From Nitriliruptorales bacterium (GTDB taxonomy: Bacteria > Actinomycetota > Nitriliruptoria > Euzebyales > Egibacteraceae), in NCBI GenBank assembly GCA_007119035.1, contig SKQL01000075.1, positions 1 through 51,977 on the forward strand: DNA of 51,977 bases, read 5' to 3'. Each line of letters begins with the position of its first letter. Positions within the stretch are counted from its first letter, which is position 1. The notes below the pieces were generated by a model that searched no databases, was not told the DNA's origin, and saw only the letters and a list, made by a program, of their open reading frames with translations. Shown here piece after piece: positions 1 to 10,220 of this stretch. The position numbers were made by a program, and so were the translations under genes.

Positions 1-1478
1 CGGAGGATCCTGAGCTGCTCGCGCTCCTCGGGCGCTTCCCCGAGCGCCTCGACCTCACCACCGCTCAGGTCCTCCCCCTTTGGGTGGACAGGGAGCGGGC
101 GCGCTTCTCCGCGTGGTACGAGATGTTCCCCCGCTCGGAGGGGGCGTCCGCGGAGTCGAGCGGCACGTTCGCAGACGCAGCGCTGCGTCTGCCCGACATA
201 GCAGACATGGGCTTCGACATCGTCTACCTGCCGCCCATCCACCCGATCGGGCACACCGGCCGCAAGGGCGTGGGCGGCCCCCAGGACCTCGACCCCGACC
301 CGAATGCGCCGGGCGTCCCCTGGGCGATCGGCAGCGAGGAGGGTGGCCACACGTCGGTCCATGCCGACCTCGGGACACTCGAGGACTTCGACGCGTTCGT
401 GACTGAGGCCCGGCGCAACGGGCTGGAGGTCGCCCTCGACTATGCCATCCAGTGCTCTCCCGACCATCCCTGGGTGACCGAGCACCCCGAGTGGTTCGAG
501 CAGCGCCCCGACGGCAGCATCGCCTACGCGGAGAACCCCCCGAAGAAGTACCAGGACATCTACCCGCTGAACTTCGAGACCCCCGACCTCGAGGGGCTGC
601 AGAGCGAGCTCAAGCGGGTCCTGGACTTCTGGATCGGGCGGGGCATCCGCACCTTCCGGGTGGACAACCCCCACACCAAGGCGCTCCCGTTCTGGGAGTG
701 GGTCATCACCGAGCTGCGCAAGGAGCACCCTGACCTGATCTTCCTCGCGGAGGCCTTCACCCGGCCGAAGATGATGCAGACGCTCGCGAAGATCGGATTC
801 AACCAGAGCTACACGTACTTCGCGTGGCGCAACACCAAGGAGGAGCTGACCTCCTACGTCGTCGAGCTCTCCCACGGCGAGATGGCCAACTACTACCGAC
901 CGAACTTCTGGCCGAACACCCCCGACATCCTGACCGAGTTCCTCCAGACGGGCGGGCGGCCCGCGTTCAAGCTCCGCCTCGTGCTCGCGGCCCTGCTGTC
1001 GCCCTCCTACGGCATCTACTCAGGCTACGAGTTGATCGAGAACCGTCCCCTCCAGGCGGGGTCCGAGGAGTACTTCGAGTCGGAGAAGTACCGGTACCGC
1101 CCCCGCGACTGGGGGCGCGAGGACTCGCTCGCGCCGTACATCACCCGGGTCAACCGCATACGTCGGGGGGAGCCCGCCTTCCGGGAGCTCACCAACATCT
1201 GGTTCCACGAGCTCGACAACCCAAATCTGCTGTGTTTCTCGAAGGTCGGCCCCGAACGGACCTCGCCCGTCCTCGTCGTTGTGAACCTCGACCCGCACAG
1301 CCCGCACGAAGGCGTCACCAACCTGGACCTGTGGCAGCTCGGCCTCGAGGGAGCGGGCCCGATCGAGGCGCACGACCTCATGACGGGCACCACCCACATC
1401 TGGCACGGCGCGAGCAACTACGTCCGCCTCGACCCCCACGTCGAGCCTTCGCACGTCCTCAGGCTGCGAAGCCTCTAG
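1..1478 (+). CDS. glgE: Alpha-1,4-glucan:maltose-1-phosphate maltosyltransferase (GlgE), 5' end outside window
   Basis: Frame 3 is open from the window edge (EDPELLALLGRFPERLDLTTAQVLPLWVDRERARFSAWYEMFPRSEG), continuing into GH13_3-type sequence (YLPPIHPIGHTGRKG, FRVDNPHTKALPFWEW, FLAEAFTRPKMM). Followed by treS, mak and glgB. Confidence 0.95.
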   Translation, partial: EDPELLALLGRFPERLDLTTAQVLPLWVDRERARFSAWYEMFPRSEGASAESSGTFADAALRLPDIADMGFDIVYLPPIHPIGHTGRKGVGGPQDLDPDPNAPGVPWAIGSEEGGHTSVHADLGTLEDFDAFVTEARRNGLEVALDYAIQCSPDHPWVTEHPEWFEQRPDGSIAYAENPPKKYQDIYPLNFETPDLEGLQSELKRVLDFWIGRGIRTFRVDNPHTKALPFWEWVITELRKEHPDLIFLAEAFTRPKMMQTLAKIGFNQSYTYFAWRNTKEELTSYVVELSHGEMANYYRPNFWPNTPDILTEFLQTGGRPAFKLRLVLAALLSPSYGIYSGYELIENRPLQAGSEEYFESEKYRYRPRDWGREDSLAPYITRVNRIRRGEPAFRELTNIWFHELDNPNLLCFSKVGPERTSPVLVVVNLDPHSPHEGVTNLDLWQLGLEGAGPIEAHDLMTGTTHIWHGASNYVRLDPHVEPSHVLRLRSL

Positions 1479-1489
1479 GAGGAGCGTCC

Positions 1490-3136
1490 TTGAACCTGAC
1501 GCCGGACCCCCACTGGTACAAGACGGCGATCTTCTACGAGGTGCTGATCCGCGGATTCTACGACTCCGACAACAACGGGACGGGTGACATCCGGGGGCTC
1601 ATCGAGCGGCTCGACTACCTGCAATGGCTGGGCATCGACTGCCTGTGGCTGCTGCCGTTCTACGACTCCCCCCTCCGCGACGGCGGCTACGACATCTCCG
1701 ACTACTCGTCCGTCCTCCCCGAGTACGGGACCACCGAGGACATCGCGGACCTCCTCGAGGCCGCGCACGCCCGTGGCATGCGGGTGATCGCGGACCTCGT
1801 CATGAACCACACCTCAGACGAGCACGAGTGGTTCCAGGAGTCGCGGAGGCCCGGCTCACCCAGGCGGGACTGGTACGTGTGGTCCGACAGCGATCAGCGC
1901 TACGGGGAGGCGCGGATCATCTTCGTGGACACGGAGTCCTCGAACTGGACGTGGGATCCCGAGGCCAAGGCCTACTACTGGCACCGCTTCTTCAGCCACC
2001 AACCCGACCTCAACTTCGACAACCCCGAGGTTCGGGAGGAGATGCTCAACGTGGTGCGCTTCTGGCTCGACCTGGGTCTCGATGGGTTCCGCCTGGACGC
2101 GGTGCCCTACCTCTTCGAGCGCGAGGGCACGGACTGCGAGAACCTGCCCGAGACTCACGAGTACCTGAAGCAGGTGCGAAAGGTCGTCGATGACGAGTTC
2201 GAGGACAAGGTGCTCCTCGCGGAGGCCAACCAATGGCCCGAGGACGTCGTCGACTACTTCGGCGACGGGGACGAGTGCCAGATGGCCTTCCACTTCCCCG
2301 TCATGCCCCGGATGTTCATGGCCGTGCGCCGGGAGGAGGCGCGGCCCATCACCGAGATCATGGAGTCCACCCCCCAGATCCCCGACAACTGCCAGTGGGG
2401 GATCTTCCTCCGCAACCACGACGAGCTCACCCTCGAGATGGTCACCGATGAAGAGCGTGACTACATGTACAAGGAGTACGCCGCAGACCCGCGGATGAAG
2501 TCCAACGTCGGCATCCGACGGCGCCTCGCCCCGCTGCTCGACAACTCCCGCCGCCAGGTCGAGCTCTTCCACGCCCTCCTGTTCACGCTGCCCGGCTCCC
2601 CCGTCATGTACTACGGGGACGAGATCGGGATGGGTGACAACATCTTCCTTGGTGACCGCGACGGGGTCCGGACGCCGATGCAGTGGTCGTCCGACCGCAA
2701 TGCGGGCTTCAGCCGAGCGGAGTTCCCCGAACTGTACCTCCCGCCCTTGCTCGACCAGGTGTACGGCTACCCGGTCATCAACGTGGAGTCGCAGCAGAAG
2801 CACCCGAACTCACAGCTGCACTGGATACGCAACCTCGTCCACGTCCGCAAGGAGCATCCTGTGTTCGGCACAGGCAGCTTCGAGGCCCTGAAGCCCTCGA
2901 ACAGCAAGGTGCTGGCCTTCCTCCGTAGAAGCGAAGACGACGTCGTCCTCGTCGTCACGAACCTCGCCGCGAGCGCCCAGCCCGTCGAGCTCGAGCTCGA
3001 GGAGTTCCAGGGCAAGACGCCGATCGAGCTACTCGGAGGCACGTACTTCCCCCGCATCGGCGAGTTGCCCTACCTCCTCACCATGGGACCGTACGGCTTC
3101 TATTGGTTTGACCTGGCCGACGTGGAGTACTACTAG
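1490..3136 (+). CDS. treS: Trehalose synthase (maltose alpha-D-glucosyltransferase)
   Basis: The ORF is listed from 824, but homologous sequence begins LNLTPDPHWYKTAIFYEVLIRGFYDSDNNGTGDIRGL at a TTG (1490) behind an AGGAGG-like RBS. GH13 motifs: DLVMNHTSDEHEWF, DGFRLDAVPYL. Confidence 0.93.
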   Translation: MNLTPDPHWYKTAIFYEVLIRGFYDSDNNGTGDIRGLIERLDYLQWLGIDCLWLLPFYDSPLRDGGYDISDYSSVLPEYGTTEDIADLLEAAHARGMRVIADLVMNHTSDEHEWFQESRRPGSPRRDWYVWSDSDQRYGEARIIFVDTESSNWTWDPEAKAYYWHRFFSHQPDLNFDNPEVREEMLNVVRFWLDLGLDGFRLDAVPYLFEREGTDCENLPETHEYLKQVRKVVDDEFEDKVLLAEANQWPEDVVDYFGDGDECQMAFHFPVMPRMFMAVRREEARPITEIMESTPQIPDNCQWGIFLRNHDELTLEMVTDEERDYMYKEYAADPRMKSNVGIRRRLAPLLDNSRRQVELFHALLFTLPGSPVMYYGDEIGMGDNIFLGDRDGVRTPMQWSSDRNAGFSRAEFPELYLPPLLDQVYGYPVINVESQQKHPNSQLHWIRNLVHVRKEHPVFGTGSFEALKPSNSKVLAFLRRSEDDVVLVVTNLAASAQPVELELEEFQGKTPIELLGGTYFPRIGELPYLLTMGPYGFYWFDLADVEYY

Positions 3137-3142
3137 GCCCCC

Positions 3143-4495
3143 ATGACAGACGACGAGCTCGCCGCCCAGCTGGTCGAGTGGCTGCCCACGCGACGCTGGT
3201 ACCAGGGCAAGGACCGGACCATCGCGAGCGTCTCCGTCGTGGACCGCAGCGACCTGCCGGGGGGCCTCGTGCTGCTCGTCGTCGGTGTCGGCTACGAGGA
3301 CGGGGGCGCCGACCGCTACTTCCTGCCTGTGACCGCCGAGGAGCAGGGGCCGTTGCGCTTCGGGGGCCGACGCTTCATGGATGCGCTCGCGAGCCCCGAG
3401 GCCGTCCGGCTGATCGCTGACCTGGCCTGTTCGTCCACCGCGACACCGACCCGCGCGGGTGGGCGGCTCGAGGGACGCCCCGTGACGGGTGACCGCCCCC
3501 GGCCCGCCCTGCCCGTGCGCAGCCTCGGCGTCGAGCAATCCAACAGCTCCGCGGTGCTGGGGGACGAGTGGATCCTCAAGGTCCTTCGTCGCCTGGAGCC
3601 CGGCACGCACCCCGACATCGAGCTCACCGCCGCGCTCACCGCCGAGGGGTTCCCGAACGTTCCCGCGCAGCTGGGGTCGCTGCACGTGGTCGAGGAGGAC
3701 GAGCCGACGGCCCTGGCGGTGCTCTCCGAGTTCGCCTCAGGAGCCCGGGAGGGATGGGAGCTCGCGACCGCGGAGACAGCGGAGCCAACCGCCGCCGGCC
3801 CCCTGCTGGGCGCCCTCACCGCTCTCGGCACGGCCGTCGCGCGAATGCACCTCACGTTGGCGCGTGTGCTCGGCAGCCGGGGGGCGGCCGCTGCAGATAC
3901 CCAGGGCTGGGCCCACGCCATGTGGAGCCAGGCGGAGCGGGTCCTGTCGGCCGCGCGGGCACGTGCGCCCGAGGCGACCGTGGCACTGCGTGACCGCGCT
4001 GACGAGATTCGCGAGCGGTTCGAGGAGGTCGACGACCTCAGCGACGCGGGCATGCTCGTCCGCGTGCATGGCGACCTCCACCTCGGGCAGGTCATGCTCG
4101 ACACGGATGGACGCTGGCTGCTGCTCGACTTCGAGGGGGAGCCCGTCCGACCGCTACCGGAGCGACGCGCGGCTTCGTCACCCCTACGGGACGTGGCGGG
4201 CATGCTCCGCTCGTTCGACTACGCTGCGGCGGAACCGCACGGGGAGGAGATCCCGCATGAAGCCGTCACCTGGCGCGACGCTGCCCGCGAACGCTTCCTC
4301 GAGGGTTACGCTCAGACGGGCAACCCGTTGTTGCCCGAGCCCGTGTCGCGAGCGCTCCTGCTCGATGCGTTCGAGCTCGACAAGGCGGTCTACGAGCTCG
4401 GCTACGAGCTCAGTAACCGTCCGCGTTGGGTGCCGATCCCCGTACGGGGGATCCTGAGATTGCTCGACTCCTCGACTGCTGGAGGTAGCACATGA
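3143..4495 (+). CDS. mak: Maltokinase
   Basis: N-terminus LVEWLPTRRWYQGKDR; kinase motif VRVHGDLHLGQVMLDTDGRWLLLDFEGEP; sits between treS and glgB. Confidence 0.9.
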   Translation: MTDDELAAQLVEWLPTRRWYQGKDRTIASVSVVDRSDLPGGLVLLVVGVGYEDGGADRYFLPVTAEEQGPLRFGGRRFMDALASPEAVRLIADLACSSTATPTRAGGRLEGRPVTGDRPRPALPVRSLGVEQSNSSAVLGDEWILKVLRRLEPGTHPDIELTAALTAEGFPNVPAQLGSLHVVEEDEPTALAVLSEFASGAREGWELATAETAEPTAAGPLLGALTALGTAVARMHLTLARVLGSRGAAAADTQGWAHAMWSQAERVLSAARARAPEATVALRDRADEIRERFEEVDDLSDAGMLVRVHGDLHLGQVMLDTDGRWLLLDFEGEPVRPLPERRAASSPLRDVAGMLRSFDYAAAEPHGEEIPHEAVTWRDAARERFLEGYAQTGNPLLPEPVSRALLLDAFELDKAVYELGYELSNRPRWVPIPVRGILRLLDSSTAGGST

Positions 4496-6666
4496 CCTGG
4501 CGCGCAGACCAAGACGACGTCGCACGCCTGAAGGCAGGGACGCATTCCGACCCGCACGCGGTGCTCGGCATGCACGAGACCAGCGACGGCGCGGTCGTCC
4601 GCAGCTATCGCCCGGGAGCGGACGCCGTCGACGTCGTGCTGGACGGAGGCAGTGTCGTCCGCGGCGCGCTCACCGACGCCGAGGGCTTCTTCGAGGCGCG
4701 CATCGACAAGCCGGTCGCGCCGACCAGTTACCACCTGCGGGTCACGTACCCGGACGGCAACACGTTCGACCTGCGGGACGCGTACGCGTTCTGGCCGACG
4801 TTGGGAGAGATCGACCTGCACCTCGCGGGGGAAGGGCGTCATGAGGAGCTGTGGCGACGGCTGGGCGCACATCTCCGAACGGTCGACGAGCAGGAGGGAA
4901 CTTCTTTTGCGGTATGGGCGCCCAACGCGAGGGGCGTGCGCATCGTGGGCGACTTCAACAGCTGGGACGGCAGGTTGCACCCGATGCGCCTCCTCGGAGG
5001 CTCCGGCGTCTGGGAGCTGTTCGTCCCCGAGCTCGGGGAGGGCACGCGCTACAAGTTCGAGATGGTCACCGCGGACGGCCATCTCGCGCTCCGCAGCGAC
5101 CCGTATGCCTTCCACGCGGAGGTGCCGCCGGGAAACGCGAGCATCGTGTTCCGCTCGGAGTACCAATGGGGCGATGACGAGTGGTTCGAGCGCCGCCGGC
5201 ATGCCGAGCATGTCCGTGACCCGATGTCGGTGTACGAGATGCACCTCGGCTCCTGGCGTTCCGCCAACGGTCGCGCGCTCTCGTACCGGGAGCTGGCGGC
5301 CGCGCTCGCAGACCATGTTCATGACCTCGGGTTCACCCACGTCGAGTTCCTCCCCGCCGCCGAGCATCCGTTCGGCGGCTCCTGGGGCTACCAGGTGACC
5401 GGGCAGTTCGCGCCCACCTCACGTTTCGGTGACCCCGACGACTTCCGCTTCATGGTCGACTACCTGCACCAGCGAGGCATCGGCGTCATCGTGGACTGGG
5501 TGCCCGCCCATTTCCCCAAGGACGAGTTCGCGCTCGCCCGATTCGATGGCACCGCCCTCTACGAGCACGAGGACCCCCGTCAGGCCGAGCACCCCGACTG
5601 GGGCACGCTCGTGTTCAACTACGGGCGCAACGAGGTCCGGAACTTCCTGCTCGCGAGCGCGCTGTTCTGGGTCGAGGAGCTTCATATCGACGGTCTCCGA
5701 GTGGACGCCGTCGCGTCGATGCTCTACCTCGACTACTCGCGTTCCGAGGGGCAGTGGCTCGCCAACGAGTACGGCGGCAACGAGAACATCGAGGCCATCG
5801 AGTTCCTCCGGTCCTTGAACTCCACCGTCTACGGCCGCAACCCCGGTGTCATGACCATCGCGGAGGAATCGACGGCCTGGCCCGGGGTGTCGCGGCCCGC
5901 GCACCTCGGTGGCCTCGGCTTCGGGTTCAAGTGGAACATGGGATGGATGCACGACACCCTCGAATACTTCTCCTACGACCCCGTCCACCGCAGCCACCAT
6001 CACCACGAGCTGACCTTCGGGCTGCTCTACGCCTTCAGCGAGAACTACGTGCTGCCCCTGTCCCACGACGAGGTGGTGCACGGCAAGCGCAGCCTGATCG
6101 ACAAGATGCCCGGCGACCGCTGGCAGAAGTTCGCGAACCTGCGGGCGCTCTACGCCTATATGTGGGCGCAGCCGGGCAAGCAACTGCTGTTCATGGGTCA
6201 GGAGTTCGGCCAGTGGAGGGAGTGGTCCGAGGAGCGCCAACTGGACTGGCATCTACTCGACGAACCCGACCATGCGGGCCTGATGCGCCTCGTGGGCGAC
6301 CTCAACGCCCGTTACCGGGAGCAGCCGTCCTTGTGGCAACTCGACACCGACCCCGAGGGGTTCGGGTGGATCGAGGCCAACGCCGCGAACGAGAACATCA
6401 TCATCTTCTCGCGGTGGGACTCGAGCGGGGACCCGCTCGTGTGCGCAGCCAACCTCTCCCCCGTGGTGCGGGAGGGGATCCGGGTCGGCCTGCCGCGGAC
6501 GGGCCTGTGGCGAGAAGCGATCAACACCGACGCGGGAATCTACGGCGGCTCGAACGTGGGCAACCTCGGCCGGGTCGAGGCGAGTGCGGAGCCCTGGCAG
6601 GACCAACGGGCCTCCACCCGGATGACCCTCCCCCCCTTGGGGACGATCTGGTTGGTTCCCGACTAG
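4492..6666 (+). CDS. glgB: 1,4-alpha-glucan branching enzyme
   Basis: SDPHAVLGMHE, FAVWAPNARGVRIVGDFNSWDG, DGLRVDAVASMLYLDYSR, PLSHDEVVHGK. ATGA overlap with mak. Confidence 0.96.
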   Translation: MTWRADQDDVARLKAGTHSDPHAVLGMHETSDGAVVRSYRPGADAVDVVLDGGSVVRGALTDAEGFFEARIDKPVAPTSYHLRVTYPDGNTFDLRDAYAFWPTLGEIDLHLAGEGRHEELWRRLGAHLRTVDEQEGTSFAVWAPNARGVRIVGDFNSWDGRLHPMRLLGGSGVWELFVPELGEGTRYKFEMVTADGHLALRSDPYAFHAEVPPGNASIVFRSEYQWGDDEWFERRRHAEHVRDPMSVYEMHLGSWRSANGRALSYRELAAALADHVHDLGFTHVEFLPAAEHPFGGSWGYQVTGQFAPTSRFGDPDDFRFMVDYLHQRGIGVIVDWVPAHFPKDEFALARFDGTALYEHEDPRQAEHPDWGTLVFNYGRNEVRNFLLASALFWVEELHIDGLRVDAVASMLYLDYSRSEGQWLANEYGGNENIEAIEFLRSLNSTVYGRNPGVMTIAEESTAWPGVSRPAHLGGLGFGFKWNMGWMHDTLEYFSYDPVHRSHHHHELTFGLLYAFSENYVLPLSHDEVVHGKRSLIDKMPGDRWQKFANLRALYAYMWAQPGKQLLFMGQEFGQWREWSEERQLDWHLLDEPDHAGLMRLVGDLNARYREQPSLWQLDTDPEGFGWIEANAANENIIIFSRWDSSGDPLVCAANLSPVVREGIRVGLPRTGLWREAINTDAGIYGGSNVGNLGRVEASAEPWQDQRASTRMTLPPLGTIWLVPD

Positions 6667-8355
6667 CTAGACGCTGAGCTCTGCGACAGCCTCGCCGAGC
6701 GGGAGCTCGTCACGCTGCCCCGAGGCACGGAGCTTGCGCTCCACGACGCCACGGGCCAGGCCCTTGCCGCCGACGATCAGCTGCGTCGGCATGCCGAGCA
6801 GGTCCGCGTCCGCGAACTTCACCCCGGGTGAGACGTCGCGGTCGTCGTAGAGCACGTCCACGCCCGCGTGACGCAACTGCTCGTACAACTCCTCGGCCGC
6901 GGCGGCGACCTCCTCGTTGCGCCCAGCGCCGAGTGAGAGGAGATGCACCGCGTACGGAGCCACCGCGGCAGGCCACACGAGGCCGTCCTCGTCGTGGTGC
7001 GTCTCCGCGACCACGGCCATGAGCCGACCCACGCCGATGCCGTAGCAGCCCATCCAGCAGACCTGCTCGTTACCGTCCGCGTCGACATAGGTCGCGCCCG
7101 GGGTGCCGGCCGAGTACACGGTCCCGAGCTGGAAAGTGTGGCCGGCCTCGACGGCCTGCACGATATCGAGCGCACCCTCGCACCTCGGGCAGGGGTCCCC
7201 CGGCGCGACGGTGGCGATCGAACGCCATTCGTCGACCGTGAAATCGCGGTCGAGGGTGGCGCCGGTCACATGGTGCTCGAACTCGTTCGCTCCCGTCACC
7301 CAGGGCCCGCCTGCACGCACGAGTGGGTCGGCAACGACCCGCACACCGTGCTCCTGCAGCCCCATGGGGCCGATGTAGCCCTTCACGAGATCGGGGTGCG
7401 CGGTGAAGTCCTCGTCCTCGAACGGGCGCAGTCCTCCCTCCAGGCGCACCTGTCGGTCACCGGGGACGAGCAGTGCCACCGGCTCCCCCGAGGTGTCGAC
7501 GGCCGCGATGCACTTGAGCATCCGGTCGGCGGTGAGGCCGCGTTCCGAGAAGTGCTCCACGACAAGGTCTATGCCGGGGGCGTCGGGGGTGTGGTGGGCG
7601 ACGAGCTCCTCGGGCGCGCCCGCTGTCGGCTTCCTCGGCTCCCCCGCCTCCGCAGCCTCGAGGTTGGCCGCATACCCGCACATCTCGCATGAGGCGAAAT
7701 GGTCCTCGCCGATCGGGCTCGGCACCATGAACTCGTGGTTGACGTCGCCGCCGATGGCTCCGGCGAGCGCCTCGACGGGCGTGTAGGGCAGGTCGCATCG
7801 GTCGAATATCCGGCAGTACGCGTCGTAGAAGCGCTTGTAGGTCTCCCGCATCCCCTCGGGATCCGCATCGAACGAGTACGCGTCCTTCATCACGAACTCA
7901 CGGGTGCGCAGGAGGCCGAACCGGGGCCGCGCCTCGTCCCGGAACTTCGTCTGGATCTGGTACACGAGCTGCGGCAGGTCCCGGTAGCTGTCGATCTCAC
8001 CGTCGACGAGGGCGGTCACGACCTCCTCGTGGGTCGGCCCTAGGAGGAACTTCCCTCCCCGTGACTCCACGCGGAGGAGTATCTCGTCCATGGCCTGCGC
8101 ACGGCCGCTGGCCTCCCACAGGTCCTCGGGATGGAGCGCAGGCATGGACAGCTCCTGGGCCCCAATGCCGTCGAGCTCGTCCCGCAGCACCGTCTCGATC
8201 CTCCGCGCGGCACGGAGGCCGAGGGGGAGATAGCTGTACACCCCCGACGAGAGGCGTCGCAGGTAGCCCGCGCGAGCGAGGAGGCGGTGGCTGACCGCCT
8301 CCGCGTCGCCCGGCGCCTCGCGAAGGGTTTGCAGCAGCATGTTGGAGACGCGCAT
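6667..8355 (-). CDS. proS: Prolyl-tRNA synthetase, bacterial type with editing insertion
   Basis: MRVSNMLLQTLREAPGDAEAVSHRLLARAGYLRRLSSGVYSYLPLG; GPTHEEVVTALV; QIQTKFRDEARPRFGLLRTREFVMKDAYSFD. Start taken at MRVSNM rather than the longer ORF. Confidence 0.95.
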   Translation of the reverse strand: MRVSNMLLQTLREAPGDAEAVSHRLLARAGYLRRLSSGVYSYLPLGLRAARRIETVLRDELDGIGAQELSMPALHPEDLWEASGRAQAMDEILLRVESRGGKFLLGPTHEEVVTALVDGEIDSYRDLPQLVYQIQTKFRDEARPRFGLLRTREFVMKDAYSFDADPEGMRETYKRFYDAYCRIFDRCDLPYTPVEALAGAIGGDVNHEFMVPSPIGEDHFASCEMCGYAANLEAAEAGEPRKPTAGAPEELVAHHTPDAPGIDLVVEHFSERGLTADRMLKCIAAVDTSGEPVALLVPGDRQVRLEGGLRPFEDEDFTAHPDLVKGYIGPMGLQEHGVRVVADPLVRAGGPWVTGANEFEHHVTGATLDRDFTVDEWRSIATVAPGDPCPRCEGALDIVQAVEAGHTFQLGTVYSAGTPGATYVDADGNEQVCWMGCYGIGVGRLMAVVAETHHDEDGLVWPAAVAPYAVHLLSLGAGRNEEVAAAAEELYEQLRHAGVDVLYDDRDVSPGVKFADADLLGMPTQLIVGGKGLARGVVERKLRASGQRDELPLGEAVAELSV

Positions 8356-8373
8356 ATAGGGCAGCATAGTGCC

Positions 8374-10191
8374 ATGCCGACGACACCGCGCCACGGTCCC
8401 GCACTCCACGACGACGGCACGGCGACCTATCGCATCTGGGCGCCCCGTGCAGAGCGGGTCGAGTTGCTCACCGACGGCCAACGGACGGAGATGAGCCCCG
8501 GGCCACGGGACTGGTGGACGATGCGTGCCCCCGCACTCTCCGGGCAGCGGTACGCCTACAGCCTCGACGGCGACGACCCGCTGCCTGACCCCGCTTCACG
8601 CCATCAGCCCGACGGTGTGCACGGCTCGTCCGCCATCGTCGACGCGAGACTATTCGAATGGTCGCCGGGAGAGGCCACCTGGCGCCCCGCGCCGCTGGCC
8701 GCCGCGGCCATCTACGAGCTGCATATCGGGACGTTCACCCCCGAGGGGACCCTGTCCGCCGCCCACGTCCACCTCGAGGACCTCGCCGAGCTCGGCGTCA
8801 CCCACGTCGAGGTGATGCCCGTCGCCGCGTTCAACGGCACCCACGGGTGGGGTTATGACGGCGTCGCGTGGTACGCCGTCCACGAGCCGTACGGCGGCCC
8901 TTCCGAGTTCGTGCGCTTCGTCGACGCCTGCCACCGCGCGGGCCTCGCGGTGATCCTCGACGTGGTCTACAACCATCTCGGCCCGAGCGGCAACTACCTT
9001 CCCCACTTCGGGCCCTACCTGACCCACCACTACGAGACACCGTGGGGCGAGGCGCTCAACCTCGACGGAGCCGGCTCCGACGAGGTTCGCGCGTTCATCG
9101 TGGACAACGCCCTGATGTGGCTCGAGGAATACCACGTCGACGGGCTGCGCCTCGACGCGGTACATGGCCTGGTGGACACGTCCGCACAACACATCCTCGC
9201 TGCCCTGACCGATGCGGTCCGTGGCCTCGAGAGCCGGGTCGCACGTGGGCTGCAGCTCATCGCGGAGTCGGACCGCCAGGACCCTGCCACCGTCACGTCC
9301 CGCGCCGCGGGAGGACACGGGCTCGACGCCCAGTGGCTCGACGACTTGCACCACGGGCTCCACGTCGCGGTGACCAACGAGGCGGAGGGCTACTACGCCG
9401 ATTACAACGGCCTGGTCGACGTCGCCGCCGCATACGAGCGGGGTTTCGTGTACGACGGCCGCTACTCCGTGGTCAGAGGGCGGACGGTCGGCGCGCCGTT
9501 GGGTGACGTGCCCAGCGACCGTCTCGTCGCATGCGTGCAGAACCACGACCAGGTCGGCAATCGCCCGCACGGTGACCGGTTGACGACGCTCACCGACCCG
9601 GAGCGCCTCCGGGTGCTGATCACGCTCCTCTGCAGCGCGCCGACCGTGCCCATGCTCTTCATGGGCGAGGAGTACGGGGAGACGAGGCCGTTCCTGTTCT
9701 TCTCGAGCCATCCGGAGCCCGAGCTCGCCGCCGCGGTCAGCACCGGGCGTCGCGCGGAGTTCGGTGACTTCTCGGGATTCACCGGAGAGGTGCCCGATCC
9801 CCAGGACGAGGCCACGTTCCGCGCGAGCGTGCTCGACCACAGGGAGGCGAGCACCCCGGGGGGTCGGGCTCGATGGGCGCTGTGGAAGGACCTCCTCGCC
9901 CTGCGTCGGGCCGAGCCGGCCCTCGCGACCGGGCGCCGTGAGCTCCTCGATGTAGCCCACGCCGACGACCACAGCCTCGCGGTCCGACGAAACCACCCAA
10001 AGGGACGCGCGGTTCTCGTGCTCGCCAATCTCGCCGACGAGCCCGTCACCTTCGAAGCGGGCCCCGGGCCATGGACGCCGATCTGGTCGAGCGAGAGCGT
10101 CCGCTACGGCGGGCGGGGCGAGGGCCCGATGCCCCGCCAGGGACGCGTCACCGTGCCCTCCCGCAGCGCCGCACTGCTCGGAGGACACTGA
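8374..10191 (+). CDS. treZ: Malto-oligosyltrehalose trehalohydrolase
   Basis: MPTTPRHGPALHDDGTATYRIWAPRAERVEL; YELHIGTFTPEGT; DGLRLDAVHGLVDTS; VQNHDQVGNRPHGDR. The 5' part of the listed ORF (8131 on) is antisense to proS and not used. Confidence 0.94.
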   Translation: MPTTPRHGPALHDDGTATYRIWAPRAERVELLTDGQRTEMSPGPRDWWTMRAPALSGQRYAYSLDGDDPLPDPASRHQPDGVHGSSAIVDARLFEWSPGEATWRPAPLAAAAIYELHIGTFTPEGTLSAAHVHLEDLAELGVTHVEVMPVAAFNGTHGWGYDGVAWYAVHEPYGGPSEFVRFVDACHRAGLAVILDVVYNHLGPSGNYLPHFGPYLTHHYETPWGEALNLDGAGSDEVRAFIVDNALMWLEEYHVDGLRLDAVHGLVDTSAQHILAALTDAVRGLESRVARGLQLIAESDRQDPATVTSRAAGGHGLDAQWLDDLHHGLHVAVTNEAEGYYADYNGLVDVAAAYERGFVYDGRYSVVRGRTVGAPLGDVPSDRLVACVQNHDQVGNRPHGDRLTTLTDPERLRVLITLLCSAPTVPMLFMGEEYGETRPFLFFSSHPEPELAAAVSTGRRAEFGDFSGFTGEVPDPQDEATFRASVLDHREASTPGGRARWALWKDLLALRRAEPALATGRRELLDVAHADDHSLAVRRNHPKGRAVLVLANLADEPVTFEAGPGPWTPIWSSESVRYGGRGEGPMPRQGRVTVPSRSAALLGGH

Positions 10192-10214
10192 CATAGTGCC
10201 CAACGCGGTACAAT
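10188..10214 (+). promoter_or_regulatory. Putative sigma70-type promoter of the GH57 gene; -10 TACAAT at 10209-10214, start codon at the predicted +1
   Basis: CTGACA-15 nt-TACAAT; the GTG start at 10221 lies 7 nt downstream of the -10, the usual TSS distance. Confidence 0.45.
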
Positions 10215-10220
10215 CGGCGG

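Noticed and set aside
824-1489. Upstream extension of the treS ORF
   Set aside because: Lies within glgE in another frame and has no recognisable sequence; homology begins at 1490.
8131-8373. Upstream extension of the treZ ORF
   Set aside because: Antisense to the proS N-terminus; TreZ-like sequence starts at MPTTPRHGPALHDDGTATYRIWAPRAERV.
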